From: Halorhabdus amylolytica
Lineage (GTDB): Archaea; Halobacteriota; Halobacteria; Halobacteriales; Haloarculaceae
DNA length: 64,000 nucleotides
Assembly (NCBI RefSeq): GCF_004944975.1
Contig: NZ_SPQG01000009.1
Span: 62,001 to 126,000 of the forward strand
Reading direction: 5' to 3'
In this document: positions 34,554 through 43,621 of the stretch, in pieces
Layout of the letters: each line of letters opens with the position of its first letter
How positions within the stretch are numbered: position 1 is the stretch's first letter
Notes under the pieces: generated by a model
What the model saw: the letters and a program-made list of their open reading frames with translations, nothing else
Databases searched by the model: none
What the model was told of the DNA's origin: nothing
Translations under genes and position numbers: made by a program

Positions 34554-35468
34554 ATGAACATCACCACGTCACTCACATCGAACGTGACAGCCTCGTCGAA
34601 CAAGCGGATGATGGTCTTCATTCTCGTGTTGACCCTCTCCGGGCTCGAGAACACCATCGCTGAACTCATTCCTGAACCGACGCTCGGCCCGATCGAACTC
34701 GGGATTTCGAGTTTCATTTTCCTCCCCCTCGCGCTCGTCTTCCTCTTTCCTTATATCGAGGCCGCACTCGCCGTCCCGCTCGGTGAAATCGTGTTCACCG
34801 AATTCCTCCTCGGCGAGTTCGGCGGACTCAGTGAATTCAGTGAGGTCCTCATCATCACGGCATTCGTCTTCGTCGCTGCCCAGATGGTCCACGACCTCAC
34901 CAACACCCGGCAAGTGTTCCTCGCGGCCGTCTTCGCGAAGATTGGCTCCCAGATCCCTGCTGCGCTGCTCGACATGGGTGTTATCTGGGTCGGTGCGGGG
35001 GAGTTTGAGGCAGTCGCCGGTCTCCCGGAGAGCGTCGTCATCATCGAAGTCGTCGACATGATCCCCGAGGCGATCATCACTGGCCTCATCTTCGGCGCGA
35101 TCCCCGTGATGTACCTCGCTCCCGCACTCTACGGAAAGATCGAACCACTCCTCGGAATCAATCCGCGGCCACGATCGGATGCGAGTATGCTCGCCGATGT
35201 CGGTCTCGCACACCTTCTCGTCCTCGTCGGTGCGTCCGTCCTCGCATTCTTCCTGGCGACCGCCGGCTTCTTCCTCGGGATCCCGATGATGGAGACCGAG
35301 ACACTCCCGAACTTCGGGGCACTGGTGGGCCTCAGCGCCGAAGACGGCGGTTCCGGCATCTTCGTCTCGATCATCGTCGCATTCCTCCTCCTACTGGCGG
35401 TCATCGCGTTGGGACGCTCGGATGGGGCGACCGAACACGAACCTGAAACACTGACGAGTCGCGAGTGA
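34554..35468 (+). CDS. Polytopic membrane protein, probable ECF transporter S component
   Basis: 304 residues with about seven hydrophobic segments (about 20-36, 50-68, 95-112, 160-180, 190-205, 220-245, 262-285). No soluble domain. It is followed after 3 bases by a fused ECF-type ATPase and then the T component, so its position is that of the substrate-binding S protein. It is longer than common S components (usually near 180-200 residues) and does not look like BioY, ThiT, CbiM or the other ones I know. The substrate is thus unknown. The Gly/Glu-rich loops (EFLLGEFGGLSEF) are unusual. Confidence 0.6.
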   Translation: MNITTSLTSNVTASSNKRMMVFILVLTLSGLENTIAELIPEPTLGPIELGISSFIFLPLALVFLFPYIEAALAVPLGEIVFTEFLLGEFGGLSEFSEVLIITAFVFVAAQMVHDLTNTRQVFLAAVFAKIGSQIPAALLDMGVIWVGAGEFEAVAGLPESVVIIEVVDMIPEAIITGLIFGAIPVMYLAPALYGKIEPLLGINPRPRSDASMLADVGLAHLLVLVGASVLAFFLATAGFFLGIPMMETETLPNFGALVGLSAEDGGSGIFVSIIVAFLLLLAVIALGRSDGATEHEPETLTSRE

Positions 35469-35471
35469 CCG

Positions 35472-37169
35472 ATGGCAGACGAGCCTCTCATCCGCGTCGA
35501 GGACTACTCCTTTCGGTATCCCGGAAGCGACGAGTCCGTCCTCGACGGTGCCAGCCTGACCGTCGAAACCGACGAGTTCCTCGCCGTCCTCGGCGGGAAC
35601 GGCAGCGGGAAAACGACTCTCTGCAAGACGTTCAACGGCCTGATCCCGCACTTCTTCGAGGGCAAACGCGATGGCAGTGTCCGCGTCAAGGGCACGGATA
35701 CGGAAACAGTCGACGTCGGGACACTTGCGGCCCACGTCGGGTACGTCTACCAGGATTTCGAGAACCAACTCGTCCAGCCGACCGTCAGGCGCGACGTCGA
35801 GTTCGGCCCGCTGAACTACGGGTTCGAGGACTACCACGAACGCGCCCAGCGAGCGATCGAACGACTCGACATCGGACACATTGCCGACGATCTCATCTGG
35901 GAGTTGAGTGGTGGCCAGAAGCATCTCGCCGCGATCGCGGGCGTGCTCGCGCTCGACCCGGACGCCCTCGTCGTCGACGAGCCGGCGGCACAACTCGACC
36001 CACACAACGCCGCGCACGTCTATGAGCAACTCGCCGGGCTCGTTGCAGACGGGCACACTGTCGTCGTCATCGAACACGACACGGAACTCGTCGCTGAGTA
36101 CGCCGACCGCGTCGTTCTCGTCGAGGACGGCCGGGTCCGCTGGTCGAAGCCGACAGCGGCGGCACTGAATCGTCTCGACGATCTCCGTGAGCGCGACATC
36201 CACCCGCCCCAGGTGACCGAACTCGCCGATCGGCTGGATCTGCGAACGCCCGACCACTCACAGCGACCGGTGACCGTCGAGGAGTTCGTCGCTGCCTGTG
36301 ATACACCGCGTCCGACGGTCTCCGATGGCGGTCGGGACGATTCGGCGTGCTCGGGCGAGTCGATCGTCTCGGTCGAAGCCGTGACCTACCGGTATCAGAC
36401 GATGGATACCGGGGGAGGGCCGGTCTTTGATGGGTTCTCGCTCTCGGTCAACGCGGGCGAGAACGTCGCGCTCGTGGGCGCAAACGGCTCCGGGAAGTCG
36501 ACGCTGCTGAAGCTCCTCACCGGACTCATTCGTCCGGATAGCGGGACGGTCTCGGTCGTGGGCCGTGACACCGCCGAGACGTCGCCCGAGACGCTCGCCG
36601 ACGAGGTCGTCTACGTCCACCAGCAGCCCGAACAGATGTTCATCGAGGACTCGATCGAGGGCGACGTTGCCTACTACCTCCGTCAGCGTGACGCCCCGGA
36701 TGCCGATGCGATCGTCGACGACGTATTGACCTACCTCGACCTCGATCACCTCCGGAAACGGGACGGTCGGCTGCTCTCGATCGGTCAACAGCGCCGGGCG
36801 TCGCTCGCGATCGCACTCGCGATGCAGCCATCCCTCGTGCTGCTCGACGAGCCGACGGGCTGTCTCGACATGGAGAGTCGTCGCGAGGTGACACGGATGC
36901 TCGACCGCGTCGACGGCCGCGTCGAGGCTGTCGTCGTCGCCACGCACGACCTCCAGTTCGTCGCCTCCTGGGCCGACCGCGTCGTCGTCCTCGATCAGGG
37001 TGCCATCGTCGCCGACGGGCGTCCCGGCGACGTCCTAACAGATCAATCACTGTCAGACACGACGGCGTTGCGGCCACCCCAGCCAGTGTCAGTGAGTCGC
37101 CGCCTCGATATCGACCCGCCCGCGACGACTGTCTCGGAACTCGCCGCCCGACTCGGAGGCCAACGATGA
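35472..37169 (+). CDS. ECF transporter energy-coupling ATPase, two ATPase domains fused
   Basis: 565 residues with two full ABC ATPase domains. First: Walker A GGNGSGKTT (about 37), signature LSGGQKHLAAIAG, Walker B ALVVDEPAAQLD. Second (from about residue 300): Walker A GANGSGKST, signature LSIGQQRRASLA, Walker B LVLLDEPTGCLD. Such fused pairs stand for EcfA and EcfA' in archaeal ECF transporters for vitamins or metals. It overlaps the T component gene by 4 bases. The first domain lacks nothing essential, so both ATP sites may work. Confidence 0.92.
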   Translation: MADEPLIRVEDYSFRYPGSDESVLDGASLTVETDEFLAVLGGNGSGKTTLCKTFNGLIPHFFEGKRDGSVRVKGTDTETVDVGTLAAHVGYVYQDFENQLVQPTVRRDVEFGPLNYGFEDYHERAQRAIERLDIGHIADDLIWELSGGQKHLAAIAGVLALDPDALVVDEPAAQLDPHNAAHVYEQLAGLVADGHTVVVIEHDTELVAEYADRVVLVEDGRVRWSKPTAAALNRLDDLRERDIHPPQVTELADRLDLRTPDHSQRPVTVEEFVAACDTPRPTVSDGGRDDSACSGESIVSVEAVTYRYQTMDTGGGPVFDGFSLSVNAGENVALVGANGSGKSTLLKLLTGLIRPDSGTVSVVGRDTAETSPETLADEVVYVHQQPEQMFIEDSIEGDVAYYLRQRDAPDADAIVDDVLTYLDLDHLRKRDGRLLSIGQQRRASLAIALAMQPSLVLLDEPTGCLDMESRREVTRMLDRVDGRVEAVVVATHDLQFVASWADRVVVLDQGAIVADGRPGDVLTDQSLSDTTALRPPQPVSVSRRLDIDPPATTVSELAARLGGQR

Positions 37170-37996
37170 GTACACAGAACGGCTGGCTCTCGATCGATCG
37201 CGTCCGCGTCGAACTGATGCGGATCGCCCACAGCGACGACGACGCGTTCCTCAACACCCTCGACCCGCGAGTCCTCCTCGGGTGGTACGTGGTCTTCGTC
37301 TCCGTCCCATGGATGTTCTACGACACGCTCGTCCTGGGCGCGCTCCTCGCGTTCATGGGGGTACTCGTCGTCGTCTCTCGCGTGAATCGTATTCTGCTCG
37401 CAGTGCTCGTCTTCGGCATGGTCTCGAACCTCGCGTTCTTCGGCGTCGTCGTCTGGGCGACGGGCGGCGACGCGGTCGGTGCCGTCCGGGCCCTGGTGCC
37501 CTACAACCTCAAACTCGCGAGTATCTCGCTGGCAAGTGTCGCTGTCTTCACCACGATGACCCCCTCGCGTCTGAGTAAAGGGCTGTTGAGCCTCGGTGTG
37601 CCCCGTAAATTCACGTTCTCACTCGCGTACGGGTATCGCATGCTACCGGTGCTCTTAGAGGAATACCGGGACATCGTTCACGCGATCCGACTCCGCAGCC
37701 GTGGCCCCGCCCGCGATGGCGTGTTGCGGTGGCGCCACTGGTGGCATCTCCTTTGGATCGGTGTGCGAGCGTTCTACCCGCTCATCTTTGACGTCGCAAA
37801 ACGGAGTCGGGTGACCGTCGAAGCGATGGAGACGAGAGGATTCTCCCGTTCGCTGGGAGATCCGTCGAGTCGTCGACTCCGTTTCGAGACGCTCGGGACA
37901 GGAACGCGGGACTGGGCGTTCCTCGGTCTTTCGGCTGTCTTCCTGCTCGGTCTCTTCTGGCTCCGAGCCACGACATTTCTCCCGGGTCTACGCTGA
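37166..37996 (+). CDS. ECF transporter transmembrane (T) component
   Basis: 276 residues with four or five hydrophobic segments and two short Arg-containing motifs in the cytoplasmic coupling helices: SLGVPRKFTFSLAYGYRMLPV then AIRLRSRGPARDG, and VAKRSRVTVEAMETRGF. The latter resembles the conserved A-R-G motifs of EcfT/CbiQ proteins, which hold the ATPases. It completes the three-gene transporter with a 4-base overlap at the start. The stop is followed by a 107-base gap, convergent with the small zinc-finger gene. Confidence 0.88.
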   Translation: MSTQNGWLSIDRVRVELMRIAHSDDDAFLNTLDPRVLLGWYVVFVSVPWMFYDTLVLGALLAFMGVLVVVSRVNRILLAVLVFGMVSNLAFFGVVVWATGGDAVGAVRALVPYNLKLASISLASVAVFTTMTPSRLSKGLLSLGVPRKFTFSLAYGYRMLPVLLEEYRDIVHAIRLRSRGPARDGVLRWRHWWHLLWIGVRAFYPLIFDVAKRSRVTVEAMETRGFSRSLGDPSSRRLRFETLGTGTRDWAFLGLSAVFLLGLFWLRATTFLPGLR

Positions 37997-38103
37997 GCTG
38001 GGCGGAAATTCTCGCCGTTGTTGTATCCGATGAGTGCTGTAGACGGATATCGAGCGAACTGGAGAGCGGTCGACCTGCTCGGACTGGGCGAGTTGCGAGG
38101 GGA

Positions 38104-38259
38104 CTACAACTCGATCGCTTCCAGCGCCGACCCGCCACAGACCGGACATTGGAGGTCCTCGACGCCGTGATCGTCGGGTAGATCGTAGGTGTAGTGGACT
38201 TCGAACATGTCGAGGAAACACTCATCGGCCGTGCAGCGGACTTCTTCGGTCGCGGGCAT
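38104..38259 (-). CDS. Small zinc-finger protein (DUF7559-like)
   Basis: 51 residues with two cysteine pairs: VRCTADEC (CxxxxC) and CPVCGG, likely to bind one zinc ion, and a conserved middle MFEVHYTYDLPDD. I recognise it as a haloarchaea-wide family. The ATG at 38259 fits relatives; longer starts would add Arg-rich residues. It is divergent from the radical SAM gene with 107 bases between. Function unknown. Confidence 0.8.
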   Translation of the reverse strand: MPATEEVRCTADECFLDMFEVHYTYDLPDDHGVEDLQCPVCGGSALEAIEL

Positions 38260-38366
38260 GGTCGACCGTTGGCGCGGGCGACGGATACCGGTTACGCCGC
38301 CGGGATCTGAACGGCGGCGAACGCGTGGAGACACGGTTTTAGGCCTCGGGCGACTATCTGATTCTG

Positions 38367-40139
38367 ATGACTCACCCTGCGGATCTCTCGGTGACGATCG
38401 TCGACGGGTACGTCGACGAGCCGGCCCACTTCGGGGTCCCCCCCTACATCTCTACGTACCCCCGGTACGTCGCCGGGGCACTGGTCGACGCGGGTGTCCC
38501 TCACGACGCGATCACGTACCACACGATCGACAGCCTTCGCGAGGAGAAGCGCCGCTGGCAAGTGGTCGAGGACGCCGATCTGACGATCTACGTCGGCGGG
38601 ATGACCGTCCCCGGCAACTACGTCGGCGGGACCCCGGCCGAACCCGACGAAGTCCGGCGCATCGCCTGGACGGCCGACGGCACGAGCCTCATGGGCGGGC
38701 CCGTCCGCTTCGGCGTCGGCGACGAGAACGAGGGTGCGAGTGAACCCGAACGCGACGATCTGGACTTCGACTTCCTGGCTGGCGCGGACGTCGAGGCCGC
38801 CACTTTCGATCTCGTCGAGAACGGCCTGGAGGGATTCGACCCCCGCTATCGCACGATGGAAGAATCCTCACGGTGGGCCAGAGAGGGCGCGTTCATCGTC
38901 GAACAGCACCCCAACCACCCCGAGTATCTCATCTGCGAGATCGAGACCGGGCGTGGCTGTGCCTACCGGTGTTCCTTTTGCACCGAACCGCTGTACGGCG
39001 ATGCCTCGTTCCGGGAACCCGAGGCCGTCGTCGGCGAGGTCGACGCACTGGCCGACCATGGCGTCGCCAACTTCCGACTGGGCCGACAGGCCGACATCCT
39101 CGCTTACGGCGGGGACGGCGAGGCCCCGAACCCCGCTGCTCTCCGGGAACTGTACGGCGGGATCCGCGAGGTCGCGCCCGATCTGGAGACGCTGCACCTC
39201 GACAATATGAACCCGATCACGGTCGTAAAGTGGCCCGAAAAGGCCCGGGAGGGCATCCGGATCATCGCCGAGCACAACACGCCCGGCGACACCGCCGCCT
39301 TCGGCGTCGAGTCGGCCGACCCCGCCGTCCAGAGCGATAACAACCTCAACGTCACCGCCGAGGAGGCCATCGAGGCGGTCCGGATCGTCAACGAGGAGGG
39401 TGGATTCCGTCCGGGGGCCCGGAGCGAAGTGACGGGCTCCAAACGAGCGAGCGGCGATTGCCGCGAGCCAGGCGGAGACAGGGAGAACGCCCCGAATTTC
39501 GGCGAGGACGCCGCCCGTCGCCTGCCGAAGCTCTTGCCCGGGATCAATCTCGTCCACGGGCTGAAAGGCGAGACCGCGGAGACGTTCGAGCACAACAAGC
39601 GGTTCCTCCAACGCATCCTCGACGAGGGACTGATGATCCGGCGGGTGAACATCCGCCAGGTCATGGCCTTCCCCGGGACCGAGATGGACGAGACTGGCGC
39701 GGAGATCGCCCACGATCACAAGCGGCAGTTCAAGGAGTACAAGCGGGAGGTCAGGGAGACCATCGACAACCCGATGTTAAAGCGCGTCGCCCCGCCGGGG
39801 ACAATCCTGCCGGATGTTCATCTGGAGTACCACCAGGACGGCAAGACTTTCGGGCGACAACTGGGGACCTACCCCTTGCTCGTGGGCATTCCGGGAGAAC
39901 GGTCACTCGGGAAGACGATCGACGTGGCGATCACCGACCACGGCTATCGCTCCGTGACGGGCGTGCCGTATCCGCTGGATCTCAACGCGGCGTCGATGGA
40001 CGAACTGCAAGCTATTCCCGGTATCGGCTCCCAGACCGCGGGAAACATTGTCGTCGAGCAACCTTACGAGTCACTGCCGAACGTCGAAGGCGTCGACCTC
40101 GACGCGTTCACGACAGTCGAACGGGAATCGCCAAGTTGA
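38367..40139 (+). CDS. Radical SAM protein with C-terminal helix-hairpin-helix
   Basis: 590 residues. The iron-sulfur motif is Cys198-x3-Cys202-x2-Cys205 in GRGCAYRCSFC. An N-terminal Rossmann-like part (about 1-110; VGGMTVPGNY) resembles the B12-type domains found before some radical SAM cores. The end is an HhH motif, LNAASMDELQAIPGIGSQTAGNIV, as in archaeal radical SAM proteins of unknown role that may act on nucleic acids. Between about residues 350 and 372 an Arg/Ser/Gly-rich stretch breaks a conserved block (GGFRPG...ENAPNFGEDAARRLPKLLPG) and looks like an in-frame insertion. A TATA-like gttttagg is at 38336. Confidence 0.88.
   Translation: MTHPADLSVTIVDGYVDEPAHFGVPPYISTYPRYVAGALVDAGVPHDAITYHTIDSLREEKRRWQVVEDADLTIYVGGMTVPGNYVGGTPAEPDEVRRIAWTADGTSLMGGPVRFGVGDENEGASEPERDDLDFDFLAGADVEAATFDLVENGLEGFDPRYRTMEESSRWAREGAFIVEQHPNHPEYLICEIETGRGCAYRCSFCTEPLYGDASFREPEAVVGEVDALADHGVANFRLGRQADILAYGGDGEAPNPAALRELYGGIREVAPDLETLHLDNMNPITVVKWPEKAREGIRIIAEHNTPGDTAAFGVESADPAVQSDNNLNVTAEEAIEAVRIVNEEGGFRPGARSEVTGSKRASGDCREPGGDRENAPNFGEDAARRLPKLLPGINLVHGLKGETAETFEHNKRFLQRILDEGLMIRRVNIRQVMAFPGTEMDETGAEIAHDHKRQFKEYKREVRETIDNPMLKRVAPPGTILPDVHLEYHQDGKTFGRQLGTYPLLVGIPGERSLGKTIDVAITDHGYRSVTGVPYPLDLNAASMDELQAIPGIGSQTAGNIVVEQPYESLPNVEGVDLDAFTTVERESPS
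39415..39483 (+). repeat. In-frame palindrome-rich insertion in the radical SAM gene
   Basis: This stretch of about 69 bases has a texture (gagcgaag, gagcgagcggc, GCGGC-gatt-GCCGC) quite unlike the flanking codons but like intergenic palindromic DNA of the window. It keeps the frame. Its limits are only estimated from where the protein looks conserved again. Confidence 0.5.
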
Positions 40140-40379
40140 GCGCAGCGAACGAGCACGTTCACGCCACGAAGACTGTGGCGAAGACACTCCTCGTCGAAGA
40201 ACGCCGACTGCGAGCATCCCGCTCGGCACCACATTTGCCGGTTGGTGGAGCTGTGATCGGGTTAGGGATTGCCAGTCATGCTCCGGTGGGAACATCCTCG
40301 ACCGGTTCCGGGGTATTGGAGTGCTGGCCGACCTATCGTATCAGAAGGTTCTTGGGCCGTGCTGGCCGACGAACTATCG
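40140..40379 (+). promoter_or_regulatory. 240-base gap and promoter of the AglD-like gene, with a duplicated segment
   Basis: No gene seen. A near-repeat of gtgctggccgac...ctatcg occurs at 40321-40339 and 40359-40379 (period 38), the second one covering the possible GTG and ATG starts of the next gene. The AT-rich ctatcgtatcag at 40332-40343 may be the TATA element. Confidence 0.4.
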
Positions 40380-42197
40380 ATGGAGTCGGACGTCGCGGTC
40401 AGCGTCGTCCTCCCGGCGTACAACGAGGAGGACACCATCGAGCGGACCGTCGCCGAGACGCTCGAACGCCTCGAAACGTTCCTTCCTGCGGGAAGCTTCG
40501 AGGTGATCGTCGCCGAGGACGGCTGTGAGGATCGCACGCCGGAGATCGCCTCCCGCCTTGCGGCGGAAGACGACCGCGTCAGACACGTCCACAGCGACGA
40601 ACGTCTCGGCCGTGGTGCCGCCTTAGAGTACGCATTTCGCCGGGCCGAGGGCGAGACACTCGTCTACTTCGACACTGACCTCGCCACGGACATGGCCCAT
40701 CTCGAAGAACTCATCGAGAGCGTCCGCACGGAGGGATACGACGTGGCGACAGGCTCGCGGTGGCTGCCCGACAGCGACGCCGACCGACCGAAAAAGCGTG
40801 GGATCCCCAGTCTGGGATACAACACCCTGGTCCGTGTGTTCCTCCGATCGGATCTGGCCGACCACCAGTGCGGGTTCAAGGCGATCGACCGCGAAGCCTT
40901 CGAGGCGCTGGCCGACGAGGTCGAAGACGATCACTGGTTCTGGGACACGGAACTGCTCGTGCGCGCCCAGCGTCGCGGATTCGCCGTCACGGAGTTTCCC
41001 GTCTCATGGACGCCCAAGGGAGACTCGAAGGTCGACCTGGTCCGGGACGTCTTCGGGATGGGTAGCCAGATCCTGCGGACGTTCTGGCAACTGTCAGTCA
41101 GTTCGCGGATCACGCGCACCCGGAGCATGGCTGCGGGGACGGCCCTGGTCCTCGTCGCGCTGGCGCTGATGACGCTGTACCTCGATCCTTCGACGGTTCT
41201 CGAGGAGATGCGTGAGGCCGATCCCCTGTTGATCGTGCTGTCCGGACTCGTCTATCTGATCTCCTGGCCGCTTCGGGGGTATCGGTATCGGGACATCTTC
41301 GAGGAACTCGGGTTTTCTACGGACGTGGGCTTCCTGACGGGAGCGATCTTCATCAGCCAGACGGGCAATCTAGTGTTCCCGGCCAGGCTGGGCGACGGCA
41401 TCCGGGCGTACGTGATGAAGGCTCGTCGGTCGGTCCCCTATCCGTCCGGGTTCGCCTCTCTTGCGGTCGAGCGTGTCTTCGACCTGCTGACGATCGCCAT
41501 CCTCGCGGGCGTCGTCCTCGTCGGACTCGCCGTCGGCGATCCCGCCCGTCTGGCGGGATTGGGCGCCGAGTTGACCAACGGCCGAGAGAGTGGGCGAATA
41601 GCCCTGTTGGTCGCCGCGGCGGTCGGCGTGGCTGCTATCGGCGTGACCGTCCTGATCGTCCTGACAGCGCGTTCGGAGCGCAATTACGTTCGGGAGGTCG
41701 TCACGCGTCTCAGCGACGACGCCTACGCCGAGTACGTGGCGGGCGTCGTCGGGCGCTTCGCGGGGGATGTCCAGCGGGTCGCGAGCGACTCGCGAGCCTT
41801 CGCCCGCGTCGCGGTCTCCAGCGTCCTGATCTGGACCATCGACGTACTGACGGCGATCGTCGTCTTCGCCGCCTTCAACGTCTCGCTGTCGCTGGTCACG
41901 CTCGGCGTCGTCTGTTTCTTCGCCGTCAGCGTCGGTAATCTCGCGAAGGTGCTCCCGCTGTCGCCGGGTGGCGTCGGACTCTACGAAGGGGCGTTCACTC
42001 TCATTGTCGTTGGACTCACGCCCATTGGGGCAGCCGTCGCGCTGGGCGTCGCCATCGTCGACCACGCGGTGAAAAACGCCGTCACGATCGCCGGCGGCCT
42101 CGCCTCGATGGCCTGGCTCAACGTCTCGCTGACGACCGCCGTCGAGGAGAGCGTCGAGGCCGAAGAGAACGTCGAGCCCGCCACGGTCCAGGAGTGA
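40380..42197 (+). CDS. aglD: AglD-like glycosyltransferase: GT2 domain plus multi-spanning C-terminal domain
   Basis: 605 residues. The N-terminal GT2 domain (about 1-235) has VSVVLPAYNEEDTIERT, VIVAEDGCEDRTPEI and VYFDTDLATDM with the DxD. From about residue 250 there are about eight hydrophobic segments of the UPF0104/flippase-like type (LAVERVFDLLTIAIL, SPGGVGLYEGAFTL). This two-part build is that of Haloferax AglD, the dolichol-phosphate mannose synthase adding the last hexose to the S-layer N-glycan. ATG 40380 opens the conserved part; GTG 40359 is an alternative. Other dolichol-P-sugar synthases share the layout, so the symbol is probable, not certain. Confidence 0.7.
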   Translation: MESDVAVSVVLPAYNEEDTIERTVAETLERLETFLPAGSFEVIVAEDGCEDRTPEIASRLAAEDDRVRHVHSDERLGRGAALEYAFRRAEGETLVYFDTDLATDMAHLEELIESVRTEGYDVATGSRWLPDSDADRPKKRGIPSLGYNTLVRVFLRSDLADHQCGFKAIDREAFEALADEVEDDHWFWDTELLVRAQRRGFAVTEFPVSWTPKGDSKVDLVRDVFGMGSQILRTFWQLSVSSRITRTRSMAAGTALVLVALALMTLYLDPSTVLEEMREADPLLIVLSGLVYLISWPLRGYRYRDIFEELGFSTDVGFLTGAIFISQTGNLVFPARLGDGIRAYVMKARRSVPYPSGFASLAVERVFDLLTIAILAGVVLVGLAVGDPARLAGLGAELTNGRESGRIALLVAAAVGVAAIGVTVLIVLTARSERNYVREVVTRLSDDAYAEYVAGVVGRFAGDVQRVASDSRAFARVAVSSVLIWTIDVLTAIVVFAAFNVSLSLVTLGVVCFFAVSVGNLAKVLPLSPGGVGLYEGAFTLIVVGLTPIGAAVALGVAIVDHAVKNAVTIAGGLASMAWLNVSLTTAVEESVEAEENVEPATVQE

Positions 42198-42547
42198 ATC
42201 TCCCGTTCCTGTTGAACGCTCGTCGGCACTCTATTCGACAGTCCCGTTTTCGAGCTCGGAGCAGGACGCGTTCCTGTAGAACGCTCGACGGCACTCCCGT
42301 TCGAGAAGGGGAAGAATGCTTCCTCGATCTGAAGTGACGTTCGTCTGCTCTCGTCGCTCACCAGTTGGACTGTCACGCACTTTAATGGGAGTGTTAATAG
42401 TTGCCAAACAGTGTGCAGGAGCGCCAGAACGCCGGGACTTCATGGGGTACCAAAACACTTTTACAGTTTTCGGAATAACCTATTGTTCACCGATCGAACG
42501 CCCGGGTTTTCCGTCGCCCCACCCGGTTAGCATTCGTCTTCACACTC
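42198..42547. other. 350-base gap between aglD and tfb: repeat, AT-rich promoter
   Basis: The first 100 bases hold a 27-base direct repeat (next entry). The part from 42380 to 42490 is AT-rich (tttaatgggagtgttaatag; aacacttttacag) and holds the likely TATA box of tfb at about 42455-42465, giving a leader of some 60-70 bases. No gene seen. Confidence 0.55.
42205..42296 (+). repeat. 27-bp direct repeat after the AglD-like gene
   Basis: Copies at 42205-42231 and 42270-42296 share 25 of 27 bases (offset 65). They begin 8 bases after the stop codon. Confidence 0.8.
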
Positions 42548-43519
42548 ATGAGCGAAACAAACACGCGAACGCGACTCGACAAATCGTCGGCAGTGACCGA
42601 AGAGGAAGAGGAATCGACGGACGTGACCTGTCCGGAATGTGATGGCAACCTCGTCTCTGACACCGAGCGTGGCGAGACCGTCTGTGTCGACTGTGGCTTG
42701 GTCGTCGAAGAGGACGAGATCGACCCCGGTCCGGAGTGGCGTGCCTTCGACGCCAAGGAGAAAGACCAGAAGTCCCGCGTCGGCGCCCCGACCACCAACA
42801 TGATGCACGATAAGGGGCTCTCGACCAACATCGATTGGCGGGACAAGGACGCATACGGCAACTCCCTGGGTGCCCGCCAGCGCGAGAAGATGCAGCGTCT
42901 CCGGAAGTGGAACGAGCGCTTCCGCACTCGCGACAGCAAGGAACGCAACCTCAAGCAGGCGTTGGGCGAGATCGACCGCATGGCGAGCGCCTTGGGCCTC
43001 CCCGAGAGCGTCCGTGAAACCGCCTCCGTCATCTATCGCCGGGCGCTGGACGAAGATCTCCTTCCCGGCCGCTCCATCGAGGGCGTCTCGACGGCCTCTG
43101 TGTACGCTGCCGCCCGCCAGGCAGGCGTCCCCCGGAGTCTCGACGAGTTGACCGAAGTCTCCCGCGTCGAGAAAGACGAGATCGCCCGGACGTATCGGTA
43201 CGTGGTCCGGGAACTCGGCCTCGAGGTCAAGCCCGCCGACCCCGAGAGCTACGTCCCACGGTTTACCTCTGATCTCGAACTCAGCGAGGAGGCCGAGCGT
43301 CGCGCCCGCGAGCTTCTCCAGAACGCCAAAGAGGAGGGCGTCCACTCCGGAAAGAGTCCCGTCGGCCTCGCTGCAGCGGCCATCTACGCTGCCTCGCTTT
43401 TGACCAACGAGAAGACCACGCAGGCCGCGGTCAGCGAGGTCGCTGACATCTCCGAGGTCACCATCCGCAACCGCTATCACGAACTCCTGGAAGCCGAGCA
43501 GTCGATCCCTGCCGCCTGA
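42548..43519 (+). CDS. tfb: Transcription initiation factor IIB (TFB)
   Basis: 323 residues with all TFB parts: zinc ribbon (CPECD ... CVDCG, about 28-50), B-finger/reader (PEWRAFD, about 60-80) and two cyclin repeats (about 130-215 and 225-315), the second with AAAAIYAASLL and ISEVTIRNRYHELL. It recruits RNA polymerase to TBP-bound promoters. Haloarchaea have several tfb genes, and this complete form is likely one of the general ones. It lies between aglD and an htr gene; a second, very divergent TFB-like protein is 5 kb downstream. Confidence 0.95.
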   Translation: MSETNTRTRLDKSSAVTEEEEESTDVTCPECDGNLVSDTERGETVCVDCGLVVEEDEIDPGPEWRAFDAKEKDQKSRVGAPTTNMMHDKGLSTNIDWRDKDAYGNSLGARQREKMQRLRKWNERFRTRDSKERNLKQALGEIDRMASALGLPESVRETASVIYRRALDEDLLPGRSIEGVSTASVYAAARQAGVPRSLDELTEVSRVEKDEIARTYRYVVRELGLEVKPADPESYVPRFTSDLELSEEAERRARELLQNAKEEGVHSGKSPVGLAAAAIYAASLLTNEKTTQAAVSEVADISEVTIRNRYHELLEAEQSIPAA

Positions 43520-43621
43520 TCCCGGCCGTCGACCGTCCGCCCGACGGACACCGAACGATCCTATCAGACCTGATAACCGGGGAGTCACGTTTAATCCGCC
43601 CGCGCGAGCCCCACTAGATAT

